Shown: positions 33,400 to 45,441 of the stretch, in pieces | How the letters are laid out: each line of letters begins with the position of its first letter | How positions within the stretch are numbered: the first letter of the stretch is position 1 | Assembly (NCBI GenBank): GCA_016748015.1 | Contig: JAAOMT010000352.1 | Location: 593,128-657,127 of the forward strand | Direction of reading: 5' to 3' | DNA: 64,000 nt | From: Geosiphon pyriformis | Lineage: Eukaryota > Glomeromycota > Glomeromycetes > Archaeosporales > Geosiphonaceae | Notes under the pieces: generated by a model | What the model was told of the DNA's origin: nothing | What the model saw: only the letters and a program-made list of their open reading frames with translations | Database searches by the model: none | Program-made: the position numbers and the translations under genes

Positions 33400-34760
33400 T
33401 TTAGATTTGTCTCATTCATGACAAACCATTGGCATTTCCATTTTTTTTCCCTTTTTGTAATGTACTGTATAATTAAATAATAAAAGTTTTATTTTCTATT
33501 TAGCATGACAATTATCTCCAAATTTTTGCTTCTGAATTGAAGTCAATCTTTTATGGTCAGTGTATATGTCAAATTTTTGGCTTAAGTATTTCTTCTATTT
33601 TATGACTGCCCAATAAATTGCTAAGTGTTCTAGTGCTGATGTTTTATAGTTTTTTTCTGCTGGACTTAAGCTCTAACTAACATATACTATTGGATGTTCT
33701 TTTCCATCTGGTTTTTTTTAAGATAGTACTGCTCCCAATGTTTGATCTGATACATTAGTTGTGATTATGAATGGCTTGCTATGATTTGAATAGATTAGTA
33801 CTGGAGCTTAAATAAGCTTTCTTTTTAATGTATCAAAAGCTTCTTACTGGTTTTTTGTCTATTTATATTTGGTGTTTTTTGTTTGAAGCTGATATAATGG
33901 CTAAGCCAGTTTGGAAAAGTTTTTGATAAAGTGGCAATAGTAATCTGTAAATTCTAAGAATGCTCGTAGTTCAGTTAAGTTGGTGAGTACTAAAAAGTTT
34001 TAACTATTTCAATTTTGTCTGAATTTGTTTTAATGTTATCTTTGTTTACAATATGTCCCAAAAACTTCAACTTTGTTTTTCCAAAGAAACATTTGTTGAT
34101 ATTTAACTTTAATTCGGCTCTTCTTAGTCTTTTAAATACTTGTTAGAGATAGTATAAATGATCATTGAATGTCTTAGAGAATACATTGATGTTATCTAAG
34201 TAAACAACTACTGATTTTTACAGTAGTCTAATATAAACAATTTTCATGAGCCATTAAAATGTGGTTAGAGCATTTATTAAGCTAAAAGACATAATTTCAA
34301 ATTCAAAATTTTCCTCTTTTGTTGTAAATACAGTCTTTTTTTATCAACTGGATTCATAGCTACTTGTCAATAACTACTGTGTAAGTCTAAAATTAAGAAC
34401 CATTTCTTTTCTCCAAAAGCATCAAAAAGTTTTTGAATCTTTGGAGTTAAGTAGCTATTTCCTTTTGTTACTCTATTGAATTTTTGGTAATTCACACAAA
34501 ACTAAATCTTCTTATTTTTTTTTCAAACCAATACAACTAGTAAAGACCATAAACTCATTGATGGTTGAATTAACCTATTGTCTAGCATTTTATTAATTTC
34601 TTGGCAAATGATTTTATGGCTGGCTGGTGGTACTCAGTATGCTCTTTGTTTTATTGGCATAGCATCTTTAGTTTTGATTTAGTATTGGATTATGTCAGTT
34701 CTACCAAATTCATTTTCACTTGCAAAAATGTCAATAAAATTGTTGAATAGTATTTTGAGT
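33400..34760 (-). pseudogene. Element J: reverse transcriptase and RNase H
   Basis: RT blocks are legible: NEFGRTDIIQY, LIQPSMSLWSLLVVLV, WFLILDLHSSY, and VVYLDNIN in place of YLDD (near 34190-34205; catalytic Asp to Asn). RNase H (33400-33880) has FIITTNVSDQTLGAVLS, HPIVYVS and YTDHKRL. It has numerous stops and small frameshifts. Confidence 0.8.
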
Positions 34761-34799
34761 TGCATCTGTTGAAGTGGATCTAAATTTTCCAAGTTCATC

Positions 34800-35640
34800 T
34801 GTTCTAATTGTTCTGGTTAGAGCAGATAACATTTTTCTTATCCATATATTGTTTGTGATGTAATATTCACATATTTACACAGTTGTGGAAAGTCTGAAAT
34901 GGAGTTTGGTGGTTGTTTTTTAACTTTAGTGCTTAAATATCTAATGGTAGTTCTTTTTAGTATTTCAATAATATCTCCAGTTGTGTTGTAAATGGAAATT
35001 TTGATGTGTTTAGGGCTTTTAACCAGTATGTAAAAATTAGTAAGTCTAATTTTTCCTGATTCACAAATTAGAGCTTTTGCTTCAAACATTTGAGTCTGAT
35101 TCTTTACTTTTCTTTCTATGACTAATATGTACTGGTTATATGATAGAATAAAAATTGTTTGACAGGTGGAAATAATTTCTTCTTTGTCAATAATATTTTT
35201 CTCTGTCATGTTGACTGGTACATTTATTCTATCCATGAATCCAAATCCACTAATTTCTCTAACTGTAATCCCTAATTCTTTTTTTTTTCTCACTAATACT
35301 AACTAAACTATTTTGACCAGAGACAGGAATATTGTCTGGGCTATCTTTTTGTTTGGCTTTATAATATAGGTCTTTTCAGAATCATTTTGTAGCATAGCTA
35401 TAATATTTCTTACATATTCTGCATTAATTATTTTTTCTCTGATATTAATCTTTTTTTTCACTAAATTACTCCTAAATACTAATTGAACCATTGTTGTTGC
35501 TGGGATTTTCAGTGCTACTTTCAGATCAATACAGGTGTGTAAATGTGATTTTAATTTTATGGCTTCTTTTTCTGGATATTTCAGATCAAACTCTGCATTA
35601 GTATTATGCACACATTCAGGCATAATACCTTTATTATTAT
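34800..35640 (-). pseudogene. Element J: dUTPase and linker to RT
   Basis: dUTPase (about 35200-35640): motif 1 AEFDLKYP, motif 2 FRSNLV, motif 3 IINAEYVRNI, motif 4 KKIAQTIFLSL, motif 5 GFGFMDR. Each motif is shifted from the better copy in H by transitions. The frame 34838-35293 holds motif 5 and the linker ending in PDFPQLCKYVNITSQTIYG. The stop near 35300 separates the two. Confidence 0.78.
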
Positions 35641-36757
35641 CACTAAACCATTTAAGTTTCTGTTCCTTAGAAAGATTAGGAAGCATAATATATTGTTCTG
35701 AGTTTGAATTAGAGTCTGAATTGTTGTTATTTTCATTGCTATTTTGAACAGAGCTGGAACCATTATTTTTGTTGTCATTATTGTCAGAGTTTGAATTGAG
35801 ATTAAACTGTAATTCTAATTCTGATACATAGCTGTTGATTGGTTCATCTTTTTCTGGAATCATGTAAATCATGCATGGTGGTAGATTGTAAATAAGATCA
35901 CACTCATTACAATATTGAAAGTCACATGGGATCAAACAGTAGTCACATAGTTGGGTGTTTATTTCTTCCAAGCACTGTTTTTGCTCTTCTCTTGTTGGTG
36001 CCAAATTTTGGTAATGCTCATGAAATTCCTCTGGGTCTGTTTCCATATCAAAAAATGCGTTTGAATTGGGGATAAAAACAATGTTGACTGGTTCTAAAGA
36101 ATTGTTTTTTATCTTCAGGATTTTACTGGACAAAACATCTTCTATTTTGGTGTTGGCTATTCACTAGATCTTATCTTTATCATGCAAATAGTTATCCAAA
36201 TAAAAAATTGCTTAGTATTATGCAGCAGTAATAGGTGTACTACAACTGATTCAGTTGCTTATGAGGATCATGTACTGGCATGAAATATCACACATTCCTT
36301 CTTGACCAGAAATGTCATTCCACATTTTCTTATCGAGTAATTGTTTACCACAAACAAGACATGATTTATTGTTCTACTTGTTCTGTCTTTTTAGATAGCC
36401 ATAGTGTTTTCTATGATATGGCTTGCAATAATAATGCATTCTGGTCTAGTAGTCTTTATTAGGTGTTATCTATGCTCCCATAGAAGATAGTTTTTTGCTG
36501 TAATCTTGACATTTGAGAGAAACATATGGTGGTTTCTTGATAGATTTGTGTAAATATAATTGTTCCCAGTTACTGGTTATTTTTTTTGTGGTTGTAGTTT
36601 TTTCAGGTTCATCATCTTTTTTTTCTTTTTTTTTGCTGTCCCAAAAGAGTATTGGTGGCAGTTCATTATAATCAGTGTTAGCTCACAAGACTTGGTAGGC
36701 TTCTTAGATAGGGGTTTTTTTTTTCAAATTGATTAGTAGTGTTAATGTAATGTGTGA
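35640..36757 (-). pseudogene. Element J: Cys-rich region and acidic linker, cut by element I
   Basis: The acidic Asn/Ser linker (35640-35870) is preceded by LCDYCLIPCDFQYCNECD with intact C-x2-C/C-x4-C/C-x2-C (frame 35303-36133) and by DFQ-EFHEHYQNLAPTREE. The first Cys cluster is near 36350-36530. The coding sequence ends at the GTGA target duplication (36754-36757). Confidence 0.75.
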
Positions 36758-37614
36758 TGTTACTTATAAAAAAAAAAACAGATATAAAAAATAGCAGACC
36801 AATAAGAGAATAGTATTTAGCACATGAGCACATTGCTCAGCAATGTGGAACAATATCAGAAATCATAGCATATTGCTCAGTAATGTAGAAAACATGGTAC
36901 ATTGCTCAGTAATGTGGAGCAATGTTAGAAAATTAGAGCACATTGCTCAGCAATGTGAGCATTGCTCAAGAAATCATAGCACATCACTCGGAAATGTGAG
37001 TGATCTCATAGAACATCAATTATATATATATAGCAGTAGCATTAGAAGTAGAAAGAGCAGAATCTTTTAGTTAGAAATCTCCTATTCACAAATATTGAAT
37101 AAATAAATTATTTACCATTCCAATCCACTTTTCACTATCAACATTCCATGTTGATAGCAATTGATACTTAACCACATTGGAACAATAGCTCTTAATCACA
37201 ACTATTGACGGATACTAACTTGCACATTGCCTTGGCTCATTTTTTTATGTTATTTCTTTTATTTTCTTGTCTTAATTGTTGTTATTACTAACTCTATTAA
37301 GGATTAATGCACAGGGTACTGACATCAAGATATAGCACTGGTAAAAGACCCAGAAATAAAAGTAGAACACTCAATTAAGATTAGCTTACCAGAAGAAACA
37401 CCAGCCATCACATTGAGAAAAAAATTGACAAAACTGCGGTTTTGGGAAGCTATGAATAAAACTATTACCACTGAATCTCTGTCCATTATACAAAAGACTC
37501 AACCAAAACCTTCAGATAAACACACTTTCAGATTTCTATTATTGACAACAGCTTCAAGTACCAAGTTACGGGTTTGTTATTTACTCCAACAACCAACAAA
37601 GTTCACCTGTAACA
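36758..37614 (+). repeat. 5' LTR of element I (857 bp)
   Basis: TGTTAC...GTAACA. The U3 palindrome array spans about 36826-37005 with units such as CACATTGCTCAGCAATGTG, followed by a TATATATATATAG promoter box (37020-37033) and AATAAATAAA. The hairpins are at 37135-37157 and 37183-37207; the second has a loop TAATCA, mutated from TGATCA. It is 89 bp longer than the 3' LTR, mainly because of extra array units. Confidence 0.95.
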
Positions 37615-37660
37615 TTTGATGCTCTCTGTGAGGTATAATCTTACAGAAAACCAGCACCAA
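37615..37660 (+). promoter_or_regulatory. Element I: primer-binding site in a stem-loop
   Basis: After two bases the sequence runs TGATGCTCTCTGTGAGG (TGGTGC in other copies). It can fold with CTTACAGA and the downstream AGCACCAA (37653-37660). The same architecture occurs in A and H. Confidence 0.65.
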
Positions 37661-39340
37661 CAAATAAATCAACAGTGCAAAATCAGAAAGTATAGAAACA
37701 AACCATTTTGGATTTGCGAAATTCTTATTTCAACACTACTGTTAACACTTGAAATTAAACCACAATCAAATATCAGCAGAATTAGCTTTTAATTTCTACA
37801 TTAACAAAAGAATTGCCTATTTGTTAAGAACACCAGTAAATACTGAATCAGCAAGAGAAACTTTTTACCACAAATTAATCCAAAATACTAGCTTACCAAC
37901 AAATTATAATTTTACATCTATCATCACTGAGATTAATAAAAAAATTGAACATCACACCTAACAAAAATATCCAATCACTTATGCCAGTAAAGACAAAAAA
38001 AAATTACAAACACCAGTAATAATACCTTAATAGATCCAACCACCCACTTGGAAAAAACACAGAATTAAATCACCTACAAATCTATCATATCATTATACTC
38101 TTGGAAATGCCATCAATATTGCATCAGCAAGCACGTCTACATCAAACACAACATCAACATTTGGATAATTTCTATTCCAAAGTAAACAAAGAAAAGAAAA
38201 TCTATTAGGACCATATGGCGCATACTTCAAAAGATTTAAATCGAGATTATCAACACCATTAAGAATTCAATTACCACCACCTCAACCAGATTTTGGAATT
38301 ACTGATCCGTGGGAACCAATCGAATCAGAAAAAGAACAAGAAAAAGAAGAAGAAGAAGAATCTGAAAATCAAGAATTCACTTACCAGAACCCGATTACTG
38401 AGAACCCAGATATTGGAACCCCAAATTTTCAGACTCAGCAAGATTAAAATCTAGAAAATCCAGAAATTAAAACTCCACCAAATCAGAATGACTGAAATTC
38501 TGACTTAATTAATCAACAAAACTTACCTCCAAATATCATCATCAATCAGCCACCAGTTGAACCAATTATCGAACTGATTCAACAGCAGTAAATACCTCTT
38601 CAACAGCCACCACTACAGCAACTTATCCAGCAACTAGTTCAGCAACCACACCAACCACTTCAACCACCAATACAACAACAGCAACTGATCACGCCAATGG
38701 CTTTTGCACCAATCACAAAACTTGAGAAGTTTACCAGCGAAGAAGATGACATCCAGACATGGATCAATAACATCACCAAAGCCATCACTGCAAACAATTG
38801 GGATGATGCAAGAACAATGCAAGTCATCTCATATTTTCTAAAAGATACTGCTGACTTATAGTATCATAGCTTGGCCCAGAAACCCCAAAATTTTAATGCA
38901 TTTAAAACAGAATTCCTAAGATATTTCAGTGATAATAACAGCATCAACTGTCTAGCAAGTACTTTCACCACCCTAAAACAAGGGGACACAAAAGCAGTCA
39001 CCACCTACTTGAGATGCTTCCACAAAAATTTGCACCAAATTCAAGCTATCCAAGCTAATTACTTGACAGCTCCACAAATTTTAAATCAGTTTATAAGAGC
39101 TTATGCAGCAGCATACTCCAATGAGTACATCTAATGCATCTGGTAGACCTTCTTATCACAGTTATTTATGTTAGAGATTTTGAAGCTGCTGAGTTAGAAG
39201 CCAATTACACTCAAGCTGTGAATCTAGTAATGAATGAATTATCTAACTTGGATTCTAAACTGAAACAATTCAATGACTCCATTAATCAAAAATTAAAGGG
39301 ATACTTAACTGACAATTGCCCAATTTATCAGCCTTCTCAA
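37660..39340 (+). pseudogene. Element I: gag
   Basis: The N-terminal block (37749-37961) has AELAFNFYINKRIAYLLR. A Pro/Gln-rich linker follows, rich in EKEQEKEEEEE and then Gln-Pro repeats (38,280-38,690). The capsid-like core starts at MAFAPITKLEKF (38,697) with the ISYFLKDTADL, YFSDNNSINCL and VTTYLRCFHKNLHQIQAI blocks. A one-base deletion near 39,105 shifts the frame; it continues as VRDFEAAELEANYTQAVNLVMN. Its role would be particle formation. Confidence 0.85.
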
Positions 39341-39417
39341 TGATGTAATAATCAGGAAAATGCGAATCATTTCCAAAATTAGTCGCATCCATCATTATCA
39401 ACAAATCAGCTGTGACA

Positions 39418-39480
39418 ACAAAAACTGTGAATTTGTCACAACTGTAGTAAACAAGATCACCTTAGAGCCAATTGCCATGC
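39418..39480 (+). pseudogene. Element I: CCHC zinc knuckle
   Basis: Reads C-HN-C-SKQD-H-LRAN-C, the canonical C-x2-C-x4-H-x4-C nucleocapsid knuckle with all four ligands, in a different frame from the gag core because of the upstream frameshift. Followed by a Gln/Asn/Ser/Thr-rich tail to about 39,860. Confidence 0.85.
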
Positions 39481-39959
39481 TTATAGTAATCCACGATCGG
39501 GAAATCAATATTGGAATCCCAATCGCTGGTTTCCAACTCCAAATCATTACTCGAATCAAAATCAATATCAATCTATTTACCTGCTAATAATGTCACTGCC
39601 AATCTATCAAACACTGGTATATTAACCTCAAATATATCAACTGCAGCCACCTGTAATATATCAATCACAGTCATAAATAGTCTATTAATCACAACAATTA
39701 ATTCAAACACCACCACTAAACCCAGCTATGATAACATTTGGAAACTCCAAATCCAAAGTAACCCAAAACTGAAGATCAGCAATAGTAGTTTATCAACCGA
39801 TCCCCAGTTCAACAAATCAACTATCAGGATCACACCAGCAGAGTTCAAGAACTGGGTATAACCAAAACCCAAGTTCCCAGAACTATTTAAGTCTTCTGAT
39901 TATCCCAGAAGATGCTGCATCCAGCAAACAAAAAACCAACCAAAAGCCACTTATCCGCA

Positions 39960-40480
39960 ACATTCCACCAGCCACCAGCACTGAAAACAAATCACTTATT
40001 GCCATATTCCTATTTGAACTTGAGGAAATCACATCAGTTTTATTATTTAGTAGAGCTGCTCTGAACACCAAACCAATAACCATGATGTATACTGATACCA
40101 AAGTTGATGGTCAGTATATCAAACTGATCCTGGATAGTGGATCAGCTGGCAGCATCATTACCAAACAACTCATAAATCAATTAGATCGCCAAGTTGACCA
40201 AACTGCCAGCGCAAAGATTATTACAGCTGATGGAGCAACCAAAACTCCTATTGGTGAGATTGATGACTTCTCTTTTGAAGTCAACAGCATCATAGTCCCT
40301 ATCAAAGTTTTGGTAATAGAAGCCACTTAATACCAAGCACTAGTTGGTAATGACTGGCTCACTAAAACAAATGCCATATTGGATTAGACAATGCAAGAGC
40401 TCCAACTCAGCCAAAATAGTTGACATACACATATACCAGCCATGTATGACTATTTCAAGACCACCAACACATCAGTACCA
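39960..40480 (+). pseudogene. Element I: aspartic protease
   Basis: Contains MMYTDTKVDGQYIKLILDSG, the active-site DSGSAGS, then GATKTPIGEIDDFSFEV (flap) and ALVGNDWLTKTNAILD. One TAA (40328-40330) falls in the C-terminal half. From here to about 41,460 the same frame (phase of 40082) continues into the Cys-rich region, so protease and Cys-rich region were one polyprotein. Confidence 0.85.
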
Positions 40481-40819
40481 CTTATTGACTTTGAGAAAAA
40501 GAAGCCAAAACCAACATAGGAAGCATATCAGGTCTCATGGGCTAACATCGACTACAACAAACTGCTGCTAATACTTGCTTGGGACAATGACAACAAGGAA
40601 AAAGAGAAACAAAGAGAAGAACATACCTGGAAAATCACCATTGACACTTGGATTGACAACAACCAAAGCGAGATGCTACCAATTCTAGACTGGAAAGAAA
40701 GAAACAAAGGGAAAGGGAAAAAAATGGAAGAAAATATACTGGAAAACACCACCACCACAGAAGAATTAACTAGTGGCTGGGAAAGAGAATACTCACATGA
40801 ACCAATAAAGAAACCATTA

Positions 40820-41470
40820 TATATACCTCTTAAATGCAAAGACTGTAGAAAAAAACTCTCGTCTATGGGAGCATGGATTGCACCAGACAAAGACCACTGG
40901 ATGTGAACACATTATTACTGCAAACTGTGCCATCACAAATGCTATAGATATCTAAAGTGCCAAGGCAAGTGGGACAACAAACCATGTCTCGCTTGTGGCA
41001 AACAACTACTTAACAAAGGGATGTGAAACAACATTTCTGGTTGAGGAGGAACATGTGACACTTTATGCCAGTACACAATTCTCATTAGTAACTGGGTGAG
41101 TTGTGGCATGCTCATAACAGCAGCTTGGCATAGAGCAATTAACCAATTAAATGGCTACCCACATAACGAGAACGAGATCTGGCAAATGGCGAATGCCAAA
41201 GTCCAAGAAGCCATGCCCAGTGAAATTCTAGAAATTAAAAACAACTCACCTGAACAGGTTGACATCATCTTCATTCCAAATCCAGATGCCTTTCTCGACA
41301 TAGAAACCAATTCAGAAGACTTCCATGAGCATTACCAAAACTTGGCACCCACAAGAGAGGAGCAGAAGCAGTGGCTAGCACAGCTAAACACTCCATTATG
41401 TGACCACTGTTTGATCCCATGTGACTTTCAATATTGTAATGAGTGTGATCTCATCTATAATCCAAATAAT
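40820..41470 (+). pseudogene. Element I: Cys-rich multi-zinc region
   Basis: Cysteine pairs in order: CKDC; CKLC; KPCLACGKQLL; TCDTLCQY. A helical stretch follows (ITAAWHRAINQLNGYPHNE, then EIWQMANAKVQEAMP), then FHEHYQNLAPTREEQ and the second cluster LCDHCLIPCDFQYCNECDL. The arrangement suggests at least three zinc sites. Stops replace Trp (TGA) twice. I do not recognise the family outside these elements. Confidence 0.72.
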
Positions 41471-42110
41471 TTACACGATCCTAGAGGAAATCGAACCAAT
41501 CAGCAGCTGCACATTGGAATTGGAATCAATTTTCAATCCTGATTCAAACTCCAACAATGATGATAACAAAAACACTGGTTTTAGTTCCGTTCAATATAGC
41601 AATGAAGATAATAGCAATTTGGATTCAAATCCAAACTCCAAAACATTTATAGTGCTTCTTGACCTCACCAAGAAGCAAGAGCTAAAGTGGTTCAGTGACA
41701 ATAATGAAGATATTATGCCAGAGCATGTACATGATATTGATGCAGGGTTTAATCTGAGATATCCTGGAAAAGATACTATCAAATTGGAACTACATTTGTG
41801 CATTTGCATTGATCTGAAAATAGCACTGGAAATTCTAGCAACTACAATGATTCAATTAGCATCTAGGAGTAGTCTAGCAAAAAGAGAAATCAACATCAGA
41901 GAAAAAATAATTGATGCAGGATATGTGGGAAATATCATTGTTATGCTATAAAACAATTCAGAAAAGATCTATATAATAGAGCCAAATGAAAAGATAGTGC
42001 AGACAATATTCCTGCCTCTGATCAAAATAGCTTAGTTAGTGTCAGTGGGAAACAGAGAAGAATTAGAGATCACAGCTAGAGGAATACAGGAATTTGGATC
42101 AATGGGTAAA
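41470..42110 (+). pseudogene. Element I: acidic linker and dUTPase
   Basis: After a frameshift (about 41,470) the acidic Asn/Ser linker leads to the dUTPase. Motif 1 is DAGFNLRYPG (catalytic-loop Asp to Asn), motif 2 ASRSSLA, motif 3 KIIDAGYVGNI, motif 4 EKIVQTIFLPL, motif 5 ARGIQEFGSMG. The motif order and spacing match a complete trimeric dUTPase monomer. TAA for Gln at 41,949 and TAG for Gln near 42,032 inactivate it. Confidence 0.85.
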
Positions 42111-42575
42111 GTAGATATACCAGTTAATATGATAGAAAAAAAGATTATTGACAAGGAAGAAATTATCTCCACCAGTCAACCAATTTCTATTTCACCATAT
42201 AACTAGTATATAGTAGTCATAGAAAGGAAAGTGAAGGATCAGAACCAGATTTTTGAAGCAAAAGCAGCATGTTGTGAATCAAAAGAAATTGGACTTATTA
42301 ATCTCCACATACCAGCCAAGAACTATATCCACATCAAAATTTTCATTTACAACAACACTGAAAAAGTTATAGAGATACCAGAAGGAATCATCATAGAACA
42401 TTTAACTACCAAAATAGAGGACCAACCACCAAATCTTGTTCCAGACTTTCCACAGCTTTGTGGATATGTTGACATCATATCACAAACAATATATGGACAA
42501 AAAGAATGTTATTTGCTTCAACCAAAACAATTGGAACAAATAAACATGGGGAATCTAGACCCATTTCAATGAATA
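42110..42575 (+). pseudogene. Element I: linker between dUTPase and RT
   Basis: Conserved in all copies: a SISPYNxYIVVIERKVKDQ block, the cysteine-containing CCESKEIGLINLHIPAKNY, a beta-rich IKIFIYNNTEKVIEIPEG, and PDFPQLCGYVDIISQTIYG before RT. Not recognised as a known domain; the beta pattern could be a second protease-like or dUTPase-like fold, but nothing decides this. Confidence 0.6.
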
Positions 42576-42589
42576 CAGCTGAAGATGTT

Positions 42590-43935
42590 GCTCAACAAGT
42601 TCAATGACATCTTTGCCAGTGAGAATGAATTCAGCAGAACTGATATTATTTAATACCAGATCAAAACTGGAGATACTATGTCAATAAAACAATGAGCATA
42701 CAGAGTACCATCCACCAGCCATAAGATCATTTGTTAAGAAATCAACCAGATGCTTGACAACAAGTTAATTCAGCCATCAATGAGCCCATGGTTATCACCA
42801 GTAGTACTCATTCGGAAAAAGAATGGGAAAATCCACTTTTACATGAACTACAAAAAGCTTAATAGAGTCATATGTGAAGACAGCTATCCAATTCCATGGA
42901 TTTAGAAATTATTTGATGCTTTTGAGGGAAACAAATGGTTCTCAACATTGGATTTAGATAGTGGTTATTGGCAAGTAGCCATAGATTCAGTGGACAAAAA
43001 AAAGACTGCATTCACAACACAGGAGGGAAATTTTGAATTCAAAGTAATGCCATTTGGTTTAACAAATGTGCCAGCCACATTTCAACAGCTAATGGAAATA
43101 GTATATACCAGCTTATTGTGAAAATCAGTAGTCATTTATTTAGATGACACCAATGTGTTCTCCAAAACATTTGATGATTATTTGCACCATCTACAACAAG
43201 TGTTTGAGAGGCTACGATGAGCAGAGCTAAAGTTAAATGCCAATAAGTGCTTCTTTGGCAAGACAGAATTAAACTTTTTAAGGCACATAGTAAGCAAAAA
43301 CAGCATTAAAACGGATCCAGAAAAGATAGAGATAGTCAAAAACTTTCTAGTACTAACCAATGTGACAGAGTTAAAGTCATTTTTAGGATTTGCAGATTAT
43401 TATCGACACTTCATCAAAAACTTTTTCAAGATAGCTCAACCATTCAATCATCTTCAAACCAAGAATGTGAAATACAAATGGACAGAAGCACAACAAAAAG
43501 CTTTTGATATTTTAAGAAGAAAACTTATACAAGCTCCAGTACTGATCTATTTAGATTACAATAAACCATTTATCATTACTACTAATGCATCAGGCCAAGC
43601 ATTGAGAGCAGTACTATTACAGAGAGGACCTGATGGAAGAGAATATTCAGTCACATATGCCAGCCAAGATTTAACTCCAGCTGAAAGAAATTAATGGAAC
43701 ACCAAAATTAGTACATTTAGCAATTTATTGGGCAGTCATAAAATAGAGTGAATTCTTGAGCCAGAAGTTTGATGTATACATAGACCACAAGAGATTAATA
43801 GCACTTCATAAACAGAAATTTGGGGATGGAAGACAATCAAGATAGAAAATAGCACTATCACTATATACTTATACTATACATTATAAAAAGGGAAAAGACA
43901 ATGGAAATGCCAATGGTTTGTCGCAAATAAGACAA
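42590..43935 (+). pseudogene. Element I: reverse transcriptase (YLDD intact) and RNase H
   Basis: RT has RVPSTSHKI, LIQPSMSPWLSPVVLIRKK, STLDLDSGYWQVAID, MPFGLTNVPATFQQLM and VVIYLDDTNVFS with both catalytic Asp residues. RNase H has PFIITTNASGQALRAVLLQRG, then a frameshift near 43,700, then HLAIYWAV and YIDHKRL. Catalytic residues are better kept than in B or J. Confidence 0.87.
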
Positions 43936-44149
43936 ATCTAAAAACATCTCAACCCAAAAATATAACAAAACCAGAACAAATCCAACAAAAATATAACAAA
44001 AGATGAACATACAAAAATATCAACAACTACAACATTATATAAATACCCAATTGTTCAAGGAGAAATTATCTTAAAAAGAACAAAACGACATAAAACAACA
44101 ATTAAAATATTTTATCAATCATCAAAATATATTTTACTGGAAGAACAAA

Positions 44150-45390
44150 AGAAATCTAGATCAACTGAACAGAGTAATCACAAAACTAGAGAAAGAGACA
44201 ATATTATTTAACATGCACTCAGATCCAACAGCAGGACATTTTTATAAAAAAACGACCATAGAAAGAACCAGAAGAAGATATTATTGGCCATCAATGTATC
44301 CAGACATTATTCAATATGTTCAAAATTGTGATGCTTGTCAAAGAAGAGGAGAAACAAGACCCAGTGAATCATTAAGACCAATCAAAGTGGGACAACTATT
44401 TGATTACATTGGAATTGACTTAGTTAGACCACTAACAATCATTAGCAGAGGCAACAGATATATTGCAGTAGCCATGAATTATCTCACAAAATGACCAGAA
44501 GCAAAAGCCATTCAAAGAGCAGATGCAAAATCAGTTGTCAAATTCATTCATCAAGATTTGATTTGTCAACATGGATGTCCAAAAAAACTATTATCAGATC
44601 AAGAAACTCACTTTGTGAACAGAACATTAGCAGAATTAAGCCAGAGATTTGGAATCAAAAGACCATTATTATCACCATACCATCCATAAACAAATAAGTT
44701 TGTTGAAAGGTTTAACAGAACATTGTGTGAAGCAATTACCAAGATCAGTCAAGAAAATCAGAATGAATGGGATTTGTTCATACCATCAGTATTATTTGCT
44801 TATCAGACAATGAAACAAGACACTACACAAGCAACACCATTTGAATTAGTATATAGTAGAACAGCAACATTATCAGTTGAGATGGAAGTCACCACTTATC
44901 CAACAAAACCAATAACTGAAGACAATTTTTAGGAAACGTTGCTAAAAAGATCATATGACTTAATGGAAACATTAGAAAATAAACGGTGAAGAGCAGCTGA
45001 TAACATCCAGAAGTCACAAGAAAAACAGAAAGAAAAACATGATAATTAACTACCAGACAAACCAGTTGAATTCAAGATTGGAGACAAAGTACTACTACAT
45101 TGCACCAAAGCGGAAAAACAATGAAGTGGAAAATTTGATCCCAAATAAGATGGACCATTTCACATAGAAGAAATTCTTGAAAATGGAGCTTATAAATTAA
45201 GATGGGACAACAAAATTTTAACCAAAGCAGTACATAATGATCGACTAAAATTATATCACCAAATAGCATTATCATCTACCAATAACATTCTACAATTAGA
45301 AGTACAATGAATACTAATTCAACTAGATAAGATTTCATAAGATCTGGAACCAATTATAGTTATTGAACCAAACATGTCAAATTGAACAAC
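44150..45390 (+). pseudogene. Element I: integrase
   Basis: HHCC domain MHSDPTAGHFYKKT ... CDACQRRGETRPSESL. DDE core with GIDLVRPL, LLSDQETHFVN and the YHP block followed by NKFVERFNRTLCEA. C-terminal module from KPVEFKIGDKVLLHCTKAEK. Stops include TGA for Trp after YLTK and TAA for Gln in the YHPQ block. Confidence 0.88.
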
Positions 45391-45441
45391 CAAAAAAGTA
45401 TATAAAGACACAGTATATGCAACAAAAGCAATCAAGATAAA

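Larger units (their letters stand above)
30679..36757 (-). mobile_element. Ty3/gypsy element J (subfamily 1b), main part: 3' LTR back to protease end
   Basis: Minus strand. The 3' LTR is 30679-31479, then in reverse order the 3' ORF, integrase, RNase H, RT, linker, dUTPase and Cys-rich region. At 36757 the coding sequence is broken by element I and resumes at 46863. Left flank bases CCAA (30675-30678) are the predicted target duplication in F. The remainder of J is expected right of the window, because H also sits in it. Confidence 0.87.

Noticed and set aside
40552-40890. 112-codon minus-strand frame in element I
   Set aside because: Antisense to the region between protease and Cys-rich domain, which reads well on the plus strand in the protease frame.
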